Position numbers and translations under genes: made by a program | Shown here: piece after piece, positions 1 through 10,400 of the stretch | Numbering within the stretch: the first letter of the stretch is position 1 | Layout: each line of letters opens with the position of its first letter | Source: Agrobacterium sp. AGB01 | GTDB lineage: Bacteria > Pseudomonadota > Alphaproteobacteria > Rhizobiales > Rhizobiaceae | Length of the DNA: 64,000 nt | Assembly (NCBI RefSeq): GCF_014851585.1 | Contig: NZ_JACVAB010000001.1 | Span: forward strand, 744,001-808,000 | Direction: 5' to 3' | Notes under the pieces: model-generated | The model's database searches: none | What the model was told of the DNA's origin: nothing | The model's input: the letters and a program-made list of their open reading frames with translations, nothing else

Positions 1-1
1 T

Positions 2-97
2 GTGCGTATTCTCGATGGTCACGTGCAATGGATTGGCCGAACCGCAATACGCACACCAGCCGGCTCCACGAAGGATGCCTTTGCTATCGTCGGATAA
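2..97 (+). CDS. 3' end of an unidentified gene (partial)
   Basis: An open frame enters from the left edge and ends at TAA 95-97. It encodes 31 residues that finish in DAFAIVG. Composition is protein-like, and the stop lies just before the first BioR-type palindrome, as expected if a gene ends here. I do not recognise the product from so short a tail. The frame could also be non-coding; only sequence to the left of the window can tell. Confidence 0.35.
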   Translation: MRILDGHVQWIGRTAIRTPAGSTKDAFAIVG

Positions 98-99
98 AA

Positions 100-109
100 T
101 TATAGATAA
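100..109. promoter_or_regulatory. BioR-type operator, distal copy
   Basis: TTATAGATAA, matching the TTATMKATAA box reported for the GntR-family biotin regulator BioR of alphaproteobacteria. It is the exact reverse complement of the second copy at 250-259. It lies 178 bp before the bioY start. Confidence 0.6.
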
Positions 110-249
110 TTTTATTTCCGCGTAATTCACTGTAAATAAAGCCATTTATTGAAATATCTCCACAGCCTCCTGGTGAAGGTGCGTGCTATTTTTCAAGTTT
201 TGAAGATTCCATTTGGTTCTTGGACGGTTTGATCCTTATAAATTCAGAA

Positions 250-259
250 TTATCTATAA
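250..259. promoter_or_regulatory. BioR-type operator at the bioY start region
   Basis: TTATCTATAA, 18 bp before the bioY start codon, so bound BioR would probably sit on or just after the transcription start and block bioY. The ribosome-binding stretch AAAGGAAAG follows it at about 264-273. BioR control of bioY is known in related bacteria; occupancy here is inferred from the match and the position. Confidence 0.75.
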
Positions 260-277
260 TTTTGAAAAGGAAAGATA

Positions 278-853
278 ATGTCAGGAAAAGTATCTGCTTT
301 GAACGGTCGACTTATCGATAATCTCGAAAAGACTCTGTTTGGGAAAGTCGTCCTCGTGGTTGCCGGCACGCTGGTGTTGGCAATCGCATCACAGATTTCG
401 GTGCCCATGGTCCCTGTGCCAATCACCATGCAGACATTTGCTGTGACGATGATTGGAGCGCTTTATGGATGGCGATTGGGCGGGCTGACAGTTTTGGCAT
501 GGCTCGCTGAGGCGATGGTCGGTTTTCCCGTTCTTGCCGAGTTCAAGTCGGGCATTGCACCCTTCATGGGGCCGACCGCAGGATACCTCGTGGCATTTCC
601 GCTAATGGCGATATTTGTCGGTTTCCTCACTGAAAAGGGCATATCGGCCAATCGGTTGTTTGCCGGCTTTTCATTGCACCTTGCCGCGAACCTGCTTTGC
701 CTGCTCTTGGGATGGATGTGGCTGGCACAGGTGATCGGCGCTGAAAAAGCCTGGATCGCCGGTGTTGTACCATTCCTGATCGGCGCGGTCCTTAAATCTG
801 CTCTGGCAGCAACGCTGCTCAAGGCAACCATAGGCCGGGTAAAGACCTCTTGA
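278..853 (+). CDS. bioY: Biotin transporter substrate-binding subunit BioY
   Basis: BioY is the membrane S-component that captures biotin, alone or with an ECF energy module (BioMN). The 191-residue product has the usual family length and about six hydrophobic segments. It carries the family signatures VPVPITMQTF (residues 46-55) and GPTAGYL (98-104), which shape the biotin pocket. No bioM or bioN is next to it, so it either works alone or shares a module encoded elsewhere. Two BioR-type palindromes lie upstream, which supports biotin-responsive repression. The stop codon overlaps the TTG start of the next gene, so the two are probably co-transcribed and translationally coupled. Confidence 0.93.
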   Translation: MSGKVSALNGRLIDNLEKTLFGKVVLVVAGTLVLAIASQISVPMVPVPITMQTFAVTMIGALYGWRLGGLTVLAWLAEAMVGFPVLAEFKSGIAPFMGPTAGYLVAFPLMAIFVGFLTEKGISANRLFAGFSLHLAANLLCLLLGWMWLAQVIGAEKAWIAGVVPFLIGAVLKSALAATLLKATIGRVKTS

Positions 854-1302
854 GTATACGTCTGCGCGGGCATCATCTGCTCTGCATGTTGACCTTTGTC
901 GGTGAGGGCTACACGACGGCCTTCACCGATAATTATCGCAAAATCGCCAAACGGCTGTCTGCCGGTGAGACAATCGAGATTGTCGATGGACCGGACGATA
1001 TATGCCAGCCCTTGCTCTGCAGTCAGGGCGCGCATTGTTACAAGGAAAGTGTCGTGCAGCGCGATATTGCTGCATTGGATGCGGTTGGGCGGTTGCTCGG
1101 GAAAACACTGTTGATTAGTGATACGCTGAAACCCGACCACGTGTTTCTGTCACGTTTGCGGTTGGCATTTTCACACAATTCGATTCGCAAAGCCTGCCAT
1201 GATTGCGAATGGAGTTCGCTTTGTGACAAGGTTGCCGCCTCCGGTTTCAAGGGCGTGAAAATCATCTCTGAAACCGTCGAACCCGCTGCGTGCCATGGTT
1301 AA
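850..1302 (+). CDS. DUF1284 cysteine-rich protein
   Basis: A 150-residue soluble protein matching the DUF1284 family: N-terminal LRGHHLLC, several spaced cysteines (around ICQPLLC and HCYKE) and a C-terminal CHDCEWSSLC cluster. The His/Cys pattern suggests metal or iron-sulfur binding, but the family has no established function. The start is TTG at 850, overlapping the bioY stop (TTGA), which places it in the bioY operon and so probably under BioR. A role in biotin metabolism is possible only by association. Confidence 0.8.
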   Translation: MSIRLRGHHLLCMLTFVGEGYTTAFTDNYRKIAKRLSAGETIEIVDGPDDICQPLLCSQGAHCYKESVVQRDIAALDAVGRLLGKTLLISDTLKPDHVFLSRLRLAFSHNSIRKACHDCEWSSLCDKVAASGFKGVKIISETVEPAACHG

Positions 1303-1358
1303 TGGCACGCTCGCTTCTTCTATTTGTCACACTGCGATGACCAACTGAATACAAATGA

Positions 1359-2621
<1,263 letters not shown>

Positions 2622-2960
2622 ACGATCCACCGCCGCGCCTGTCTGCCAGTTTCTCTTTCCGGTGTAAGTACCTCTAGTCCCGGAAGGAGATGAACGGCCC
2701 CCGAAGCGAAAGCCTCGGGGGCCGCTCTGTTTATAAGCTATTTCTGTATAGTGCTGAAATGTTGGTCATATAAGTATTGCTTTAGATAACAAAACCATGA
2801 CAGTTTCACACAAGCCTGTGTCTTTATCTCTGTTTTCAGAGGAGACATGGCGAGTTGCGAAAGCATAAACGTCTCACGCATGAATTCTGAAATCCTGCCG
2901 TTTACGGCTGGACTGACGCAGGTGGGAGACCGCCATTTCCTGCCTGCGTCAGATATTCGC
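2622..2960. other. Gene-free stretch between ccrM and the HAD gene
   Basis: Holds the ccrM terminator (2695-2730) and then about 200 bp without a convincing gene. A 9-bp inverted repeat, TGACGCAGG 2914-2922 against CCTGCGTCA 2943-2951, lies just beyond the minus-strand HAD stop and could end that transcript, although it lacks a T-run. An open frame starting at 2847 has a good ribosome-binding site but runs antisense through the HAD gene and looks like a shadow. Confidence 0.5.
2695..2731 (+). terminator. Rho-independent-type terminator after ccrM
   Basis: Perfect 10-bp GC-rich stem, CGGCCCCCGA 2695-2704 with TCGGGGGCCG 2715-2724, capped by a GC-GAAA-GC inner hairpin and followed by the T-rich CTCTGTTTAT. 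It sits 74 bp after the ccrM stop. Confidence 0.8.
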
Positions 2961-3572
2961 TCACAGCACGCCGTGCGCTTTCAAATCTTCTCTCAGCTTT
3001 TCAATGCCGGTAAAATGCACTGCCTGCCATCCGGCCTTGCGTGCGCCTTCGACATTCGGATAGGAATCGTCGATAAACAATGTGGCCGAAGGCTCCAGAT
3101 TAAAAGCCTTGTGATGTGTTTCGTAAATCGCGACATCGGGCTTTATCAATCCAACATCGCCGGAAACGGTGACCCCACGTGGCCGTTTCAAAAATGGGTA
3201 CATTTCCTGCGCCTGCCGGAATGTGTCCGACGCAAAGTTGGTCAGCATCGTCACGTCACGACCGTCCTCGATCAGTCCAAGCATGATCGCAACGGACTCG
3301 TCATAGGCGTGCGATACCATTTCATGCCAGTTTTCGCGAAACGCACGGATATGTGCTTCTTTTTCCGGATGCTCTGCAATCAGCAACGCTTCAGCATCCT
3401 GCCAGGTGCGACCTCTGTCCTGCTCCAGATTCCATTCATGCGTACATACATTCTCGAAAAACCACTGGCGCTCTTCCTTGTTGGGAATGATGCGGCTGTA
3501 GGGAATGTCAGGATCGTAGTGGATGAGTACTTTGCCAATATCGAAAACAATATGCCGAATAGTCTGGGTCAT
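2961..3572 (-). CDS. HAD-IA family hydrolase (YihX-like phosphatase)
   Basis: A 203-residue haloacid-dehalogenase fold protein. Motif I is FDIGKVL (nucleophile Asp11), where the second Asp of DxD is replaced by Gly as in the YihX-type branch; motif II is MLTNF, the Lys of motif III lies in LIKPD, and motif IV is FIDDS. The predicted activity is hydrolysis of a small phosphorylated metabolite; the substrate cannot be read from sequence. It overlaps the mutY stop by 4 bp (ATGA), so it is the second gene of a mutY operon. Possible roles include nucleotide or sugar-phosphate clean-up. Confidence 0.85.
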   Translation of the reverse strand: MTQTIRHIVFDIGKVLIHYDPDIPYSRIIPNKEERQWFFENVCTHEWNLEQDRGRTWQDAEALLIAEHPEKEAHIRAFRENWHEMVSHAYDESVAIMLGLIEDGRDVTMLTNFASDTFRQAQEMYPFLKRPRGVTVSGDVGLIKPDVAIYETHHKAFNLEPSATLFIDDSYPNVEGARKAGWQAVHFTGIEKLREDLKAHGVL

Positions 3573-4672
3573 GCAGAGGTCCTGTTATGATCGAAAGCAA
3601 ACGGAATAGCCTGTTTGATCGCTTTTTTCATGACTGTTGGCAGCGCTTGCGCATCAAGATTTATGACTGGCTCCCACCATCCGTCATTGACATGATTTTC
3701 GCTGTCCGCAGGAATTTTTGCCCGGTAGATCGAAAGTCTCAATTCAAAATGGGTAAAGACATGCACGATTGCGCCTGCGGCCTCCCAGTCCGCTGGCAAC
3801 GGCGCTTCTTCGGTCCCCGTCGTGCCGTCGATCCTCGCTGTCCAACCCGTTGTTGGCACTTCTGTCATGCCACCCAGCAAGCCGCTTTCAATCCGCCGCC
3901 GCAACAGAATCTCGCCGCTGTCATTGACAGCAATAAAGGCTGCACCGAGCCGCACCGGCTTGTCTTTTTTGGGTGCCTTGACCGGAAAGCGCTCCGGATT
4001 GTCAGTGGCAAGCGCCAGACAGTGCTCGTTGAACGGACAGAGTGCGCAGGCCGGACGCTTCGGCGTACAGATAGTAGCACCCAGATCCATCATCGCTTGC
4101 GCAAAATCGCCGGGACGGCCGGCCGGCGTCAGCGCAACGACCTTGGCTTTCATGGCCGGTTTTGAAGATGGCAAGGGCGCGTCGATGACAAAGAGCCGCG
4201 AGATAACACGCTCGACGTTACCGTCCATCACGGCAGCCTGCCGATTAAAGGCGATCGCTGCGACGGCGGCAGCGGTATAATCACCAATACCGGGCAGGGC
4301 TCTCAAGCCATCTTCATTGTCCGGAAATATACCGGCATGGTCACGGGCAACGGTTTCGGCGCATTTCCGCAAATTACGCGCACGTGCGTAGTAACCGAGC
4401 CCGGCCCAAGCGGCCATCACATCTTCAACCGGTGCATCAGCCAGATCGGTAACGGTTGGCCAGGCGGCCAGGAATTTTGCGAAATAGGGTTTTACCGCCT
4501 GCACGGTCGTCTGTTGCAACATCACCTCAGACAGCCAAACGTGATAAGGGTTAGCTGTGACACCTTTTGCTGCCATGGCAGGGGATGTGCGCCATGGGAG
4601 TTCCCTGTGATGCCTGTCATACCATCGCAATAGCAGGTCGGATAATGCTGGACGGTCGTTCGTGAGGAGCAT
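3569..4672 (-). CDS. mutY: Adenine DNA glycosylase MutY
   Basis: MutY removes adenine mispaired with 8-oxoguanine in base excision repair. The 367-residue product has all family marks: catalytic Glu49 in SEVMLQQTT, the helix-hairpin-helix with GIGDYTAAA (128-136), catalytic Asp150 in VMDGNV, and a [4Fe-4S] loop with Cys202, Cys209, Cys212 and Cys218 (C-x6-C-x2-C-x5-C). The C-terminal third is the NUDIX-like domain that recognises 8-oxoG. It is translationally coupled to the HAD gene downstream. The divergent gene at 4816 probably has its own promoter in the 140-bp gap. Confidence 0.96.
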   Translation of the reverse strand: MLLTNDRPALSDLLLRWYDRHHRELPWRTSPAMAAKGVTANPYHVWLSEVMLQQTTVQAVKPYFAKFLAAWPTVTDLADAPVEDVMAAWAGLGYYARARNLRKCAETVARDHAGIFPDNEDGLRALPGIGDYTAAAVAAIAFNRQAAVMDGNVERVISRLFVIDAPLPSSKPAMKAKVVALTPAGRPGDFAQAMMDLGATICTPKRPACALCPFNEHCLALATDNPERFPVKAPKKDKPVRLGAAFIAVNDSGEILLRRRIESGLLGGMTEVPTTGWTARIDGTTGTEEAPLPADWEAAGAIVHVFTHFELRLSIYRAKIPADSENHVNDGWWEPVINLDAQALPTVMKKAIKQAIPFAFDHNRTSA

Positions 4673-4815
4673 TGCACCTTTTCCGCGATATTTATGTCAC
4701 GCGACACCCCTGGTGGAAACTGTTTTCAACGGAAAAGCAGGGATATGTCACTGGTAATGGCGCATTCTTTAAACTATGCCAACCATCTCATATAGGGCCA
4801 TGCAAATCTTAGTCA

Positions 4816-6051
4816 ATGAAAGTGGAATTGATGAAGCCTCTGTCAATGAATGCAAACAACCATGTGTTCATTATTGCCGTGGCGGCCTTGGCAGGTGTCG
4901 GCGGCTCGGTCACGACGATCCTGTTGATAGCCTCCGTTGTCTGGGCGATTGTTTCTCTTTCTCTGAAACGTTTTCCGCCAGCCTTTTCCAGACAGGATCT
5001 TTTCCTGATTATACCGGCCATCGTCTACGTTCTGGTGCAGCTCCTCGCCATGATCATCAATTCGGATACCGGTTTGATGCCTGCACTGCGCAAGCTGGCA
5101 CCATTGCTGCCGTTCTTGCTGTTCTGGCTGATGCTGCCGCGTCTGCGCATTACGTCAGGAAGGACCCTTTTTGAGAGTTTTGTCCTGGGTGCGGCGATCT
5201 GTGGCATCCTCGCTTTGCCCATTGCCATGTGGCAGGGCGTTATTCTGCGGACTCGTGCAGAGGGCGGAGCGGGTAATGCGCTGCCATTTGCCCTGATTTG
5301 CGCTCTGTTTTCAGTGCTTGCATTGTTGAACCTGCTGTCTGAGGTCAAATGGCGCAAGATTGTTGGTTTCATTGGCTTTGTGGCTGGCTTCGTCTGTCTG
5401 CTGCTGTCTCAGTCACGCGGCATGTTGCCGGCAACCGTCCTTGCTATCGCTTTGTTCGCAATGTTTTTCCCAGCCACTATCAAGCCGTGGCTGAATATCA
5501 AGGGTGCGCTTATTCTGGCTGTTGTTGCCGTGATCATCGTGTGGTTCGGCATCAGCAGTGCCGATAGAATTCGCGATACGATTACCTATATGACCAGCGA
5601 AAATGCCACTGCAACCGACACATCATACAGTGTCCGGATGGACTTATGGAAATATGGCCTTGAGTTGGTTCAGCAGAACCCGGTTTTTGGTTATGGTGTT
5701 CAAAACAGACGTGCGCTGATCGAACAGACCGGACTGCAGTTCACCCACTTCCACAATGGTTTTCTGACGGCGATGGTTGATTCAGGTATCGTCGGTTTCC
5801 TGTCTTTGGTCGCGTTGCTCTGCGCACCGCTTCTGGCCGCGATCAATGCCGCTCGTGATGATTTTTATCGCCAGCGCCTGTTTGTCGCTATCGTTTTGAC
5901 TGCTACATATGTGGTTGGCGGCATGACGAACTTCATCTTCGGCCACGATATCTACGACAGTATTTTCCTGTGGTCGGCGCTGGTTATTTTTGTCACTCTG
6001 CCAGTCAAAACTGAAGAGAACACGAAGGGAAATGTGCGTGGCACCGTTTAA
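4816..6051 (+). CDS. O-antigen ligase/polymerase-like membrane protein (Wzy_C family)
   Basis: A 411-residue polytopic membrane protein with about ten hydrophobic segments. A large periplasmic loop (about residues 245-310) carries the Wzy_C-type features: an Arg in YSVRMDLW, then NPVFGYGV, and HFHNGFLTAMVDSGIVG. Family members transfer polymerised O-chains to lipid A core or act as polysaccharide polymerases in the inner membrane. No lipopolysaccharide genes are nearby, so the exact role is open. Starts at 4834 or 4846 are possible alternatives. It overlaps the next gene. Confidence 0.8.
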   Translation: MKVELMKPLSMNANNHVFIIAVAALAGVGGSVTTILLIASVVWAIVSLSLKRFPPAFSRQDLFLIIPAIVYVLVQLLAMIINSDTGLMPALRKLAPLLPFLLFWLMLPRLRITSGRTLFESFVLGAAICGILALPIAMWQGVILRTRAEGGAGNALPFALICALFSVLALLNLLSEVKWRKIVGFIGFVAGFVCLLLSQSRGMLPATVLAIALFAMFFPATIKPWLNIKGALILAVVAVIIVWFGISSADRIRDTITYMTSENATATDTSYSVRMDLWKYGLELVQQNPVFGYGVQNRRALIEQTGLQFTHFHNGFLTAMVDSGIVGFLSLVALLCAPLLAAINAARDDFYRQRLFVAIVLTATYVVGGMTNFIFGHDIYDSIFLWSALVIFVTLPVKTEENTKGNVRGTV

Positions 6052-6553
6052 GGGACGCAGACCATCTGTTGTCCAGATATCGGAAGTGGCCAACGGTATC
6101 ATCGACCCGGTGCTGGCGCGCCGGGCAGGGATCAGCACCGCCCTGCTTGGTTCCTGGGATGAAATTGCCGGTGAAGATTTTGCCGACTGCACCCGTCCTG
6201 AAAAAATTGCCTGGCCGCGACGCGACGATGCATCCGACGGCAGCGGTTATCAACCCGGTGTTCTGACGATTGCCTGCGAAGGCGCACGTGCGCTTTTCCT
6301 GACCCATGCGCAAGGTGAACTGATTGCCCGTATCAATGGATTTTTCGGTTATCCCGCCGTGCGCCAGATCCGTATTGTGCAAAAGCCCGTTTCGCAGGCG
6401 ATACTGCGCAAGAAAAAACCGCAGCCATTAAAGGGAGACGCCGCAAAGCGTCTTCACGACATGATGGAAGGTATTGAAAGCGAACAGCTTCGCAAGGCGG
6501 TGGAGCGATTGGGCACCGCAGTGTTGCAGAAACCTGCGCGCGGACGTTCTTGA
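6038..6553 (+). CDS. DUF721 protein, DciA-type helicase-loading factor
   Basis: A roughly 172-residue protein of the DUF721 (DciA) family. DciA proteins replace DnaC as loaders of the replicative helicase DnaB in bacteria without DnaC. The N-terminal half (ALLGSWDEIAGEDFADCTRPEKI) and the segment LTIACEGARALFLTHAQGEL match the family core. The GAAGGGA ribosome site at 6024-6030 is too close to ATG 6032 and better spaced to GTG 6038, so I start there; ATG 6032 would add two residues. It overlaps the end of the ligase gene. Its place between mutY and a dsbA-like gene is familiar in the order. Confidence 0.8.
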   Translation: MAPFKGRRPSVVQISEVANGIIDPVLARRAGISTALLGSWDEIAGEDFADCTRPEKIAWPRRDDASDGSGYQPGVLTIACEGARALFLTHAQGELIARINGFFGYPAVRQIRIVQKPVSQAILRKKKPQPLKGDAAKRLHDMMEGIESEQLRKAVERLGTAVLQKPARGRS

Positions 6554-6725
6554 TCAACGGCAATAGTGTCGGAAAATACTTCCGAATGTGCACTGATATT
6601 TTAGCGAAACGAGCTTTGGTCACAATTCTTTGACAATAAGAATGAGAATGGCTGCTTGTTATGAACAGGCCGCCGCGATATCGGAAATACAGACATATCG
6701 AGTCTTCACACGAACAGGTGCTTCA

Positions 6726-7406
6726 ATGCCTTCTTCCGAACTTACCATGACCCGCCGTAATCTTCTTGGCAGCGTTGCTTTGGCAGCGGTTTGCGTAACC
6801 TTGCCGATTTCGCTGGTTGCGGATTACGCAAGCGCGCAGGAACTGCCGCAATCCATTGGCGATGTGGATATGACGGAAGTGCTCAAGCCTGGCCCTCTGC
6901 CAGACAAGGCGCTTGGTGATGCCAACGCACCAGTCAAGATCGTGGAATACATGTCCATGACTTGCCCGCATTGCGCAAACTTCCACAACAACACCTTCGA
7001 CAAGATCAAGGAAAAGTACATCGACTCCGGTAAGGTGTACTTCGTTATCCGCGAATTCCCGTTCGATCCGCGTGCTGCTGCGGCCTTTATGCTGGCCCGT
7101 TGCGCTCCTGAAAACCAGTATTACCCATTCGTCTCCATGCTGTTTAAGCAGCAGCAGACATGGGCGACAGCACAGGATGCACGCGCCGCATTGCTGCAAA
7201 TGTCGAAACTTGCCGGTTTTTCACAGGAGAGCTTCGAAGCCTGCTTGACGAACCAGAAGCTTCTGGATGATGTGAACGCAACGATGCAGCGTGGTGCTGG
7301 CGAGTTTGGTGTAAACTCTACGCCAACCTTCATCATCAACGGCAAGAAGTATGCTGGAGACATGTCGCTTGAATCCATGTCGGCCCTTATCGACAGCCTT
7401 AGCTAA
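6726..7406 (+). CDS. DsbA-family periplasmic thiol:disulfide oxidoreductase
   Basis: A 226-residue exported thioredoxin-fold protein. The N-terminus MTRRNLLGSVALA resembles a twin-arginine (Tat) or Sec signal, with likely cleavage near ASAQE (residue 38). The catalytic CPHC motif is at 80-83, followed by an inserted helical domain, and the cis-Pro loop reads NSTPTF. This fits the DsbA/BdbD-type group that oxidises or isomerises periplasmic cysteines. The start at 6726 gives a clean signal peptide; ATG 6747 is an alternative and 6630 is too far upstream. A strong terminator follows, so it is probably not co-transcribed with smc. Confidence 0.88.
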   Translation: MPSSELTMTRRNLLGSVALAAVCVTLPISLVADYASAQELPQSIGDVDMTEVLKPGPLPDKALGDANAPVKIVEYMSMTCPHCANFHNNTFDKIKEKYIDSGKVYFVIREFPFDPRAAAAFMLARCAPENQYYPFVSMLFKQQQTWATAQDARAALLQMSKLAGFSQESFEACLTNQKLLDDVNATMQRGAGEFGVNSTPTFIINGKKYAGDMSLESMSALIDSLS

Positions 7407-7425
7407 ACGACGTTCCACTCAAATG

Positions 7426-7460
7426 ACGGGCGGCGGATCATTCCGTTCGCCCGTTTTTTA
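7426..7460 (+). terminator. Terminator between the dsbA-like gene and smc
   Basis: Stem ACGGGCG 7426-7432 with CGCCCGT 7448-7454, an extra inner CGG/CCG pairing, then a run of six T. It ends 30 bp before the smc start. Confidence 0.8.
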
Positions 7461-7490
7461 TTGCTTATGCGCTGCCGGGGATAACGATCA

Positions 7491-10400
7491 ATGAAGTTCA
7501 ACAAGCTACGCCTTGTCGGCTTCAAGTCGTTTGTCGAACCATCCGAGTTCATCATTGAGCCGGGACTGACTGGTGTTGTCGGTCCGAACGGCTGCGGAAA
7601 ATCCAACCTTGTTGAAGCGTTGCGTTGGGTGATGGGGGAAAACTCCTACAAGAACATGCGCGCCTCCGGAATGGATGACGTCATCTTTTCAGGTTCCGGA
7701 AATCGTCCGGCCCGCAACACCGCCGAAGTTGGCCTTTATCTCGACAATGCAGACCGCACGGCACCTGCGGCGTTTAATGATGCAGACGAAATTCAGGTGA
7801 CGCGACGCATTGAGCGCGAAAATGGCTCGGTCTATCGCATCAATGGTAAGGAAGCCCGCGCCAAGGACGTGCAACTGCTGTTTGCTGATGCATCAACCGG
7901 TGCCCGCTCTCCATCGATGGTCGGGCAGGGGCGCATTGGCGAGTTGATTAACGCCAAACCGCAGGCCCGCCGTCAGTTGCTGGAAGAGGCAGCCGGTATT
8001 TCCGGTTTGCATTCCAGACGCCATGAGGCGGAACTGCGCCTGCGCGCTGCAGAAACCAATCTTGAACGTTTGGAAGATGTAACGGCGCAGCTGGAAAGCC
8101 AGATTGAGAGCCTGAAACGTCAGGCCCGTCAGGCAAATCGCTTCAAGAGCCTGTCTGCCGATATTCGTGCCCGCGAGGCCATGTTGCTGCACATCCGTTG
8201 GGTGGAAGCCAAGCAGGCGGAAGGCGAAGCCGAAAGCGCACTCAATCAGGCCACTGTTCTGGTTGCTGAAAAAGCCCAGAAGCAAATGGAGGCGGCCAAG
8301 GAACAAGGCATTGCCAGCCTGAAGCTGCCGGAATTACGCGAGAATGAAGCGCGTGCCGCAGCCGCCTTGCAGCGCCTGCAGATTGCCCGAACCCAGCTTG
8401 ATGAGGAAGCAGGCCGCCTGCTCAGACGTCGCGATGAACTGACCAGACGCTTGGCACAACTGGGAGAAGACATCGCCCGCGAAGAGCGGCTGGTTGCCGA
8501 CAATGCCCAGATCCTGACACGGCTGGATGCCGAAGAGGCCGAGCTGGTCGAGACACTGGCCGATAGCGGGCGTTATGCCGAGGAAACGCGCGAAGCCTTT
8601 GAGGCGGCCGCAGCAAAGCTCAGCGAAAGCGAAAATGCCGCGACGGCACTGACGGCCCAGCGCGCGGAAGCGGCTGCTGCCCGTACCCAGCTTGAACGCG
8701 CCATTCGTGATCTCGCCGACCGAAAGATGCGCCTTGAAAAACAGGCGCAGGACGCGTCCTCCGAACTGGACGCCATCTCCGAAAAACTGTCTTTGCTGCC
8801 GGACCCCGCTGAAAAGCGCTCGGTGGTCGAGGCGGCGGAAGATGCGGTCAGTGACGCGCAGATTGCGGTTGAAGAGGCCGAAACGGCACTGACGGAAGCG
8901 CGCAGTGGTGAGGCCATGGCGCGTGCACCGGTGGATGCGGCGCGGGCGCGGGTAAACGGTCTTGAAACCGAAGCCCGCACCATTTCACGCATGCTGGCGG
9001 CAGGCGCAAGTTCTGGTACATTTACGCCGATCGCTGAAGAATTGACGGTTGGCAAGGGTTTTGAGGTAGCTCTTGGCGCGGCCCTTGGCGATGATCTTGA
9101 AAGCTCACTTGATCCGGCGGCTCCGACCTATTGGAGCCTCAGCGGTGACGCGAGTGCTGATCCTGCGCTGCCAACCGGACTTGCCTCTCTGGCCGAACAT
9201 GTAAAGGGTCCGGCGGTCCTGTCGCGAGCGCTCAAGCAGATCGGCATTGTCGCAAACATTGAAGACGCACTTCGCCTGATGCCGAAGCTGCAAACCGGCC
9301 AACGGCTTGTGACGCGTGAAGGTGCGGTGTTCCGTTGGGACGGCCATGTCACCGGCGCAGATGCCCCGGGGACGGCCGCCCTGCGGCTTGCGCAGAAAAA
9401 CCGTCTGGCTGAGCTGGAAGGCGAGATGGAAGAAGCGCGTTTTGCGCTCTCGGAAGCCGAAGAACTGCTTGCGGCGACGGCGGATGAAATTCGCCTAGCC
9501 GATATTCGCCTGAATGAAGCGCGCGAAATGAGCCGTCTTGCCGTGCGGCATCTGGCGGAATCGCGTGACGCGCTGTCCAGTGCAGAGCGCGCCTCCGGTG
9601 ACCTGATGCGCCGTCGCGATATCGTCAGCGAAGCCGTCAACCAGATTCGGTCGCAGATCGAAGAGGTTGTCATTCAGGAAGAAAATGCGCGTATCGAAAT
9701 GGATGATGCGCCTGATCTGACGCTGATCGATACCCGTTTGCGCGAAGTCCAGATGGAGGTAGCGACCGATCGTGGCCTGTTGGCCGAAGCCCGCGCCCGT
9801 CACGAAGGTCTGAACAGGGAAGCCGAAGCCCGTCAGCGCCGTATCAACGCCATCGCGCAGGAGCGCAGTACCTGGCAGGCACGTGTTGCCAGCGCTTCCG
9901 ATCATATTTCGACCTTGCGTGAACGTGAGGAAGAAGCCCGCGAAGAAATGCTCGATCTCGAGGTCGCGCCAGAAGAGTTCGATGAAAAACGCCGAGCGCT
10001 TTTGACGGAACTGCAAAAGACTGAAGAGGCCCGCCGTCTGGCCGCTGACCAGCTGGTGCATGCGGAAAATCTGCAACGTGAAGCAGACCGCACGGCTGCA
10101 ACGGCACTGTCAGAACTGGCGGAGGCCCGCGAGCGTCGCGGTAGAACCGAAGAACGTCTGGTATCTGCGCGCGAAAGACGCCAGGAAACCGAACATCGTA
10201 TTCAGGAGACGCTGAATGTCGGTCCACATCAGGCCTACCGCCTGACGGGCCTTGCCGCTGATGCAGCGCTGCCTGATTTGCGCGAAGTGGAGCGTGAACT
10301 TGATCGCCTCAAGATCGAACGCGAAAGACTGGGCGCGGTTAACCTGCGTGCCGACGAAGAACAAGCAGAACTGTCGGAAAAACTGACCGCGCTGGTCAAG

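Noticed and set aside
463-1140. 225-residue minus-strand ORF across bioY and the DUF1284 gene
   Set aside because: It lies antisense to two recognised genes and has no protein-like motif; it is a shadow frame.
2847-3590. 247-residue plus-strand ORF with a good AGGAGA ribosome site
   Set aside because: Nearly all of it runs antisense through the HAD gene, whose motifs are clear; the composition is not protein-like.
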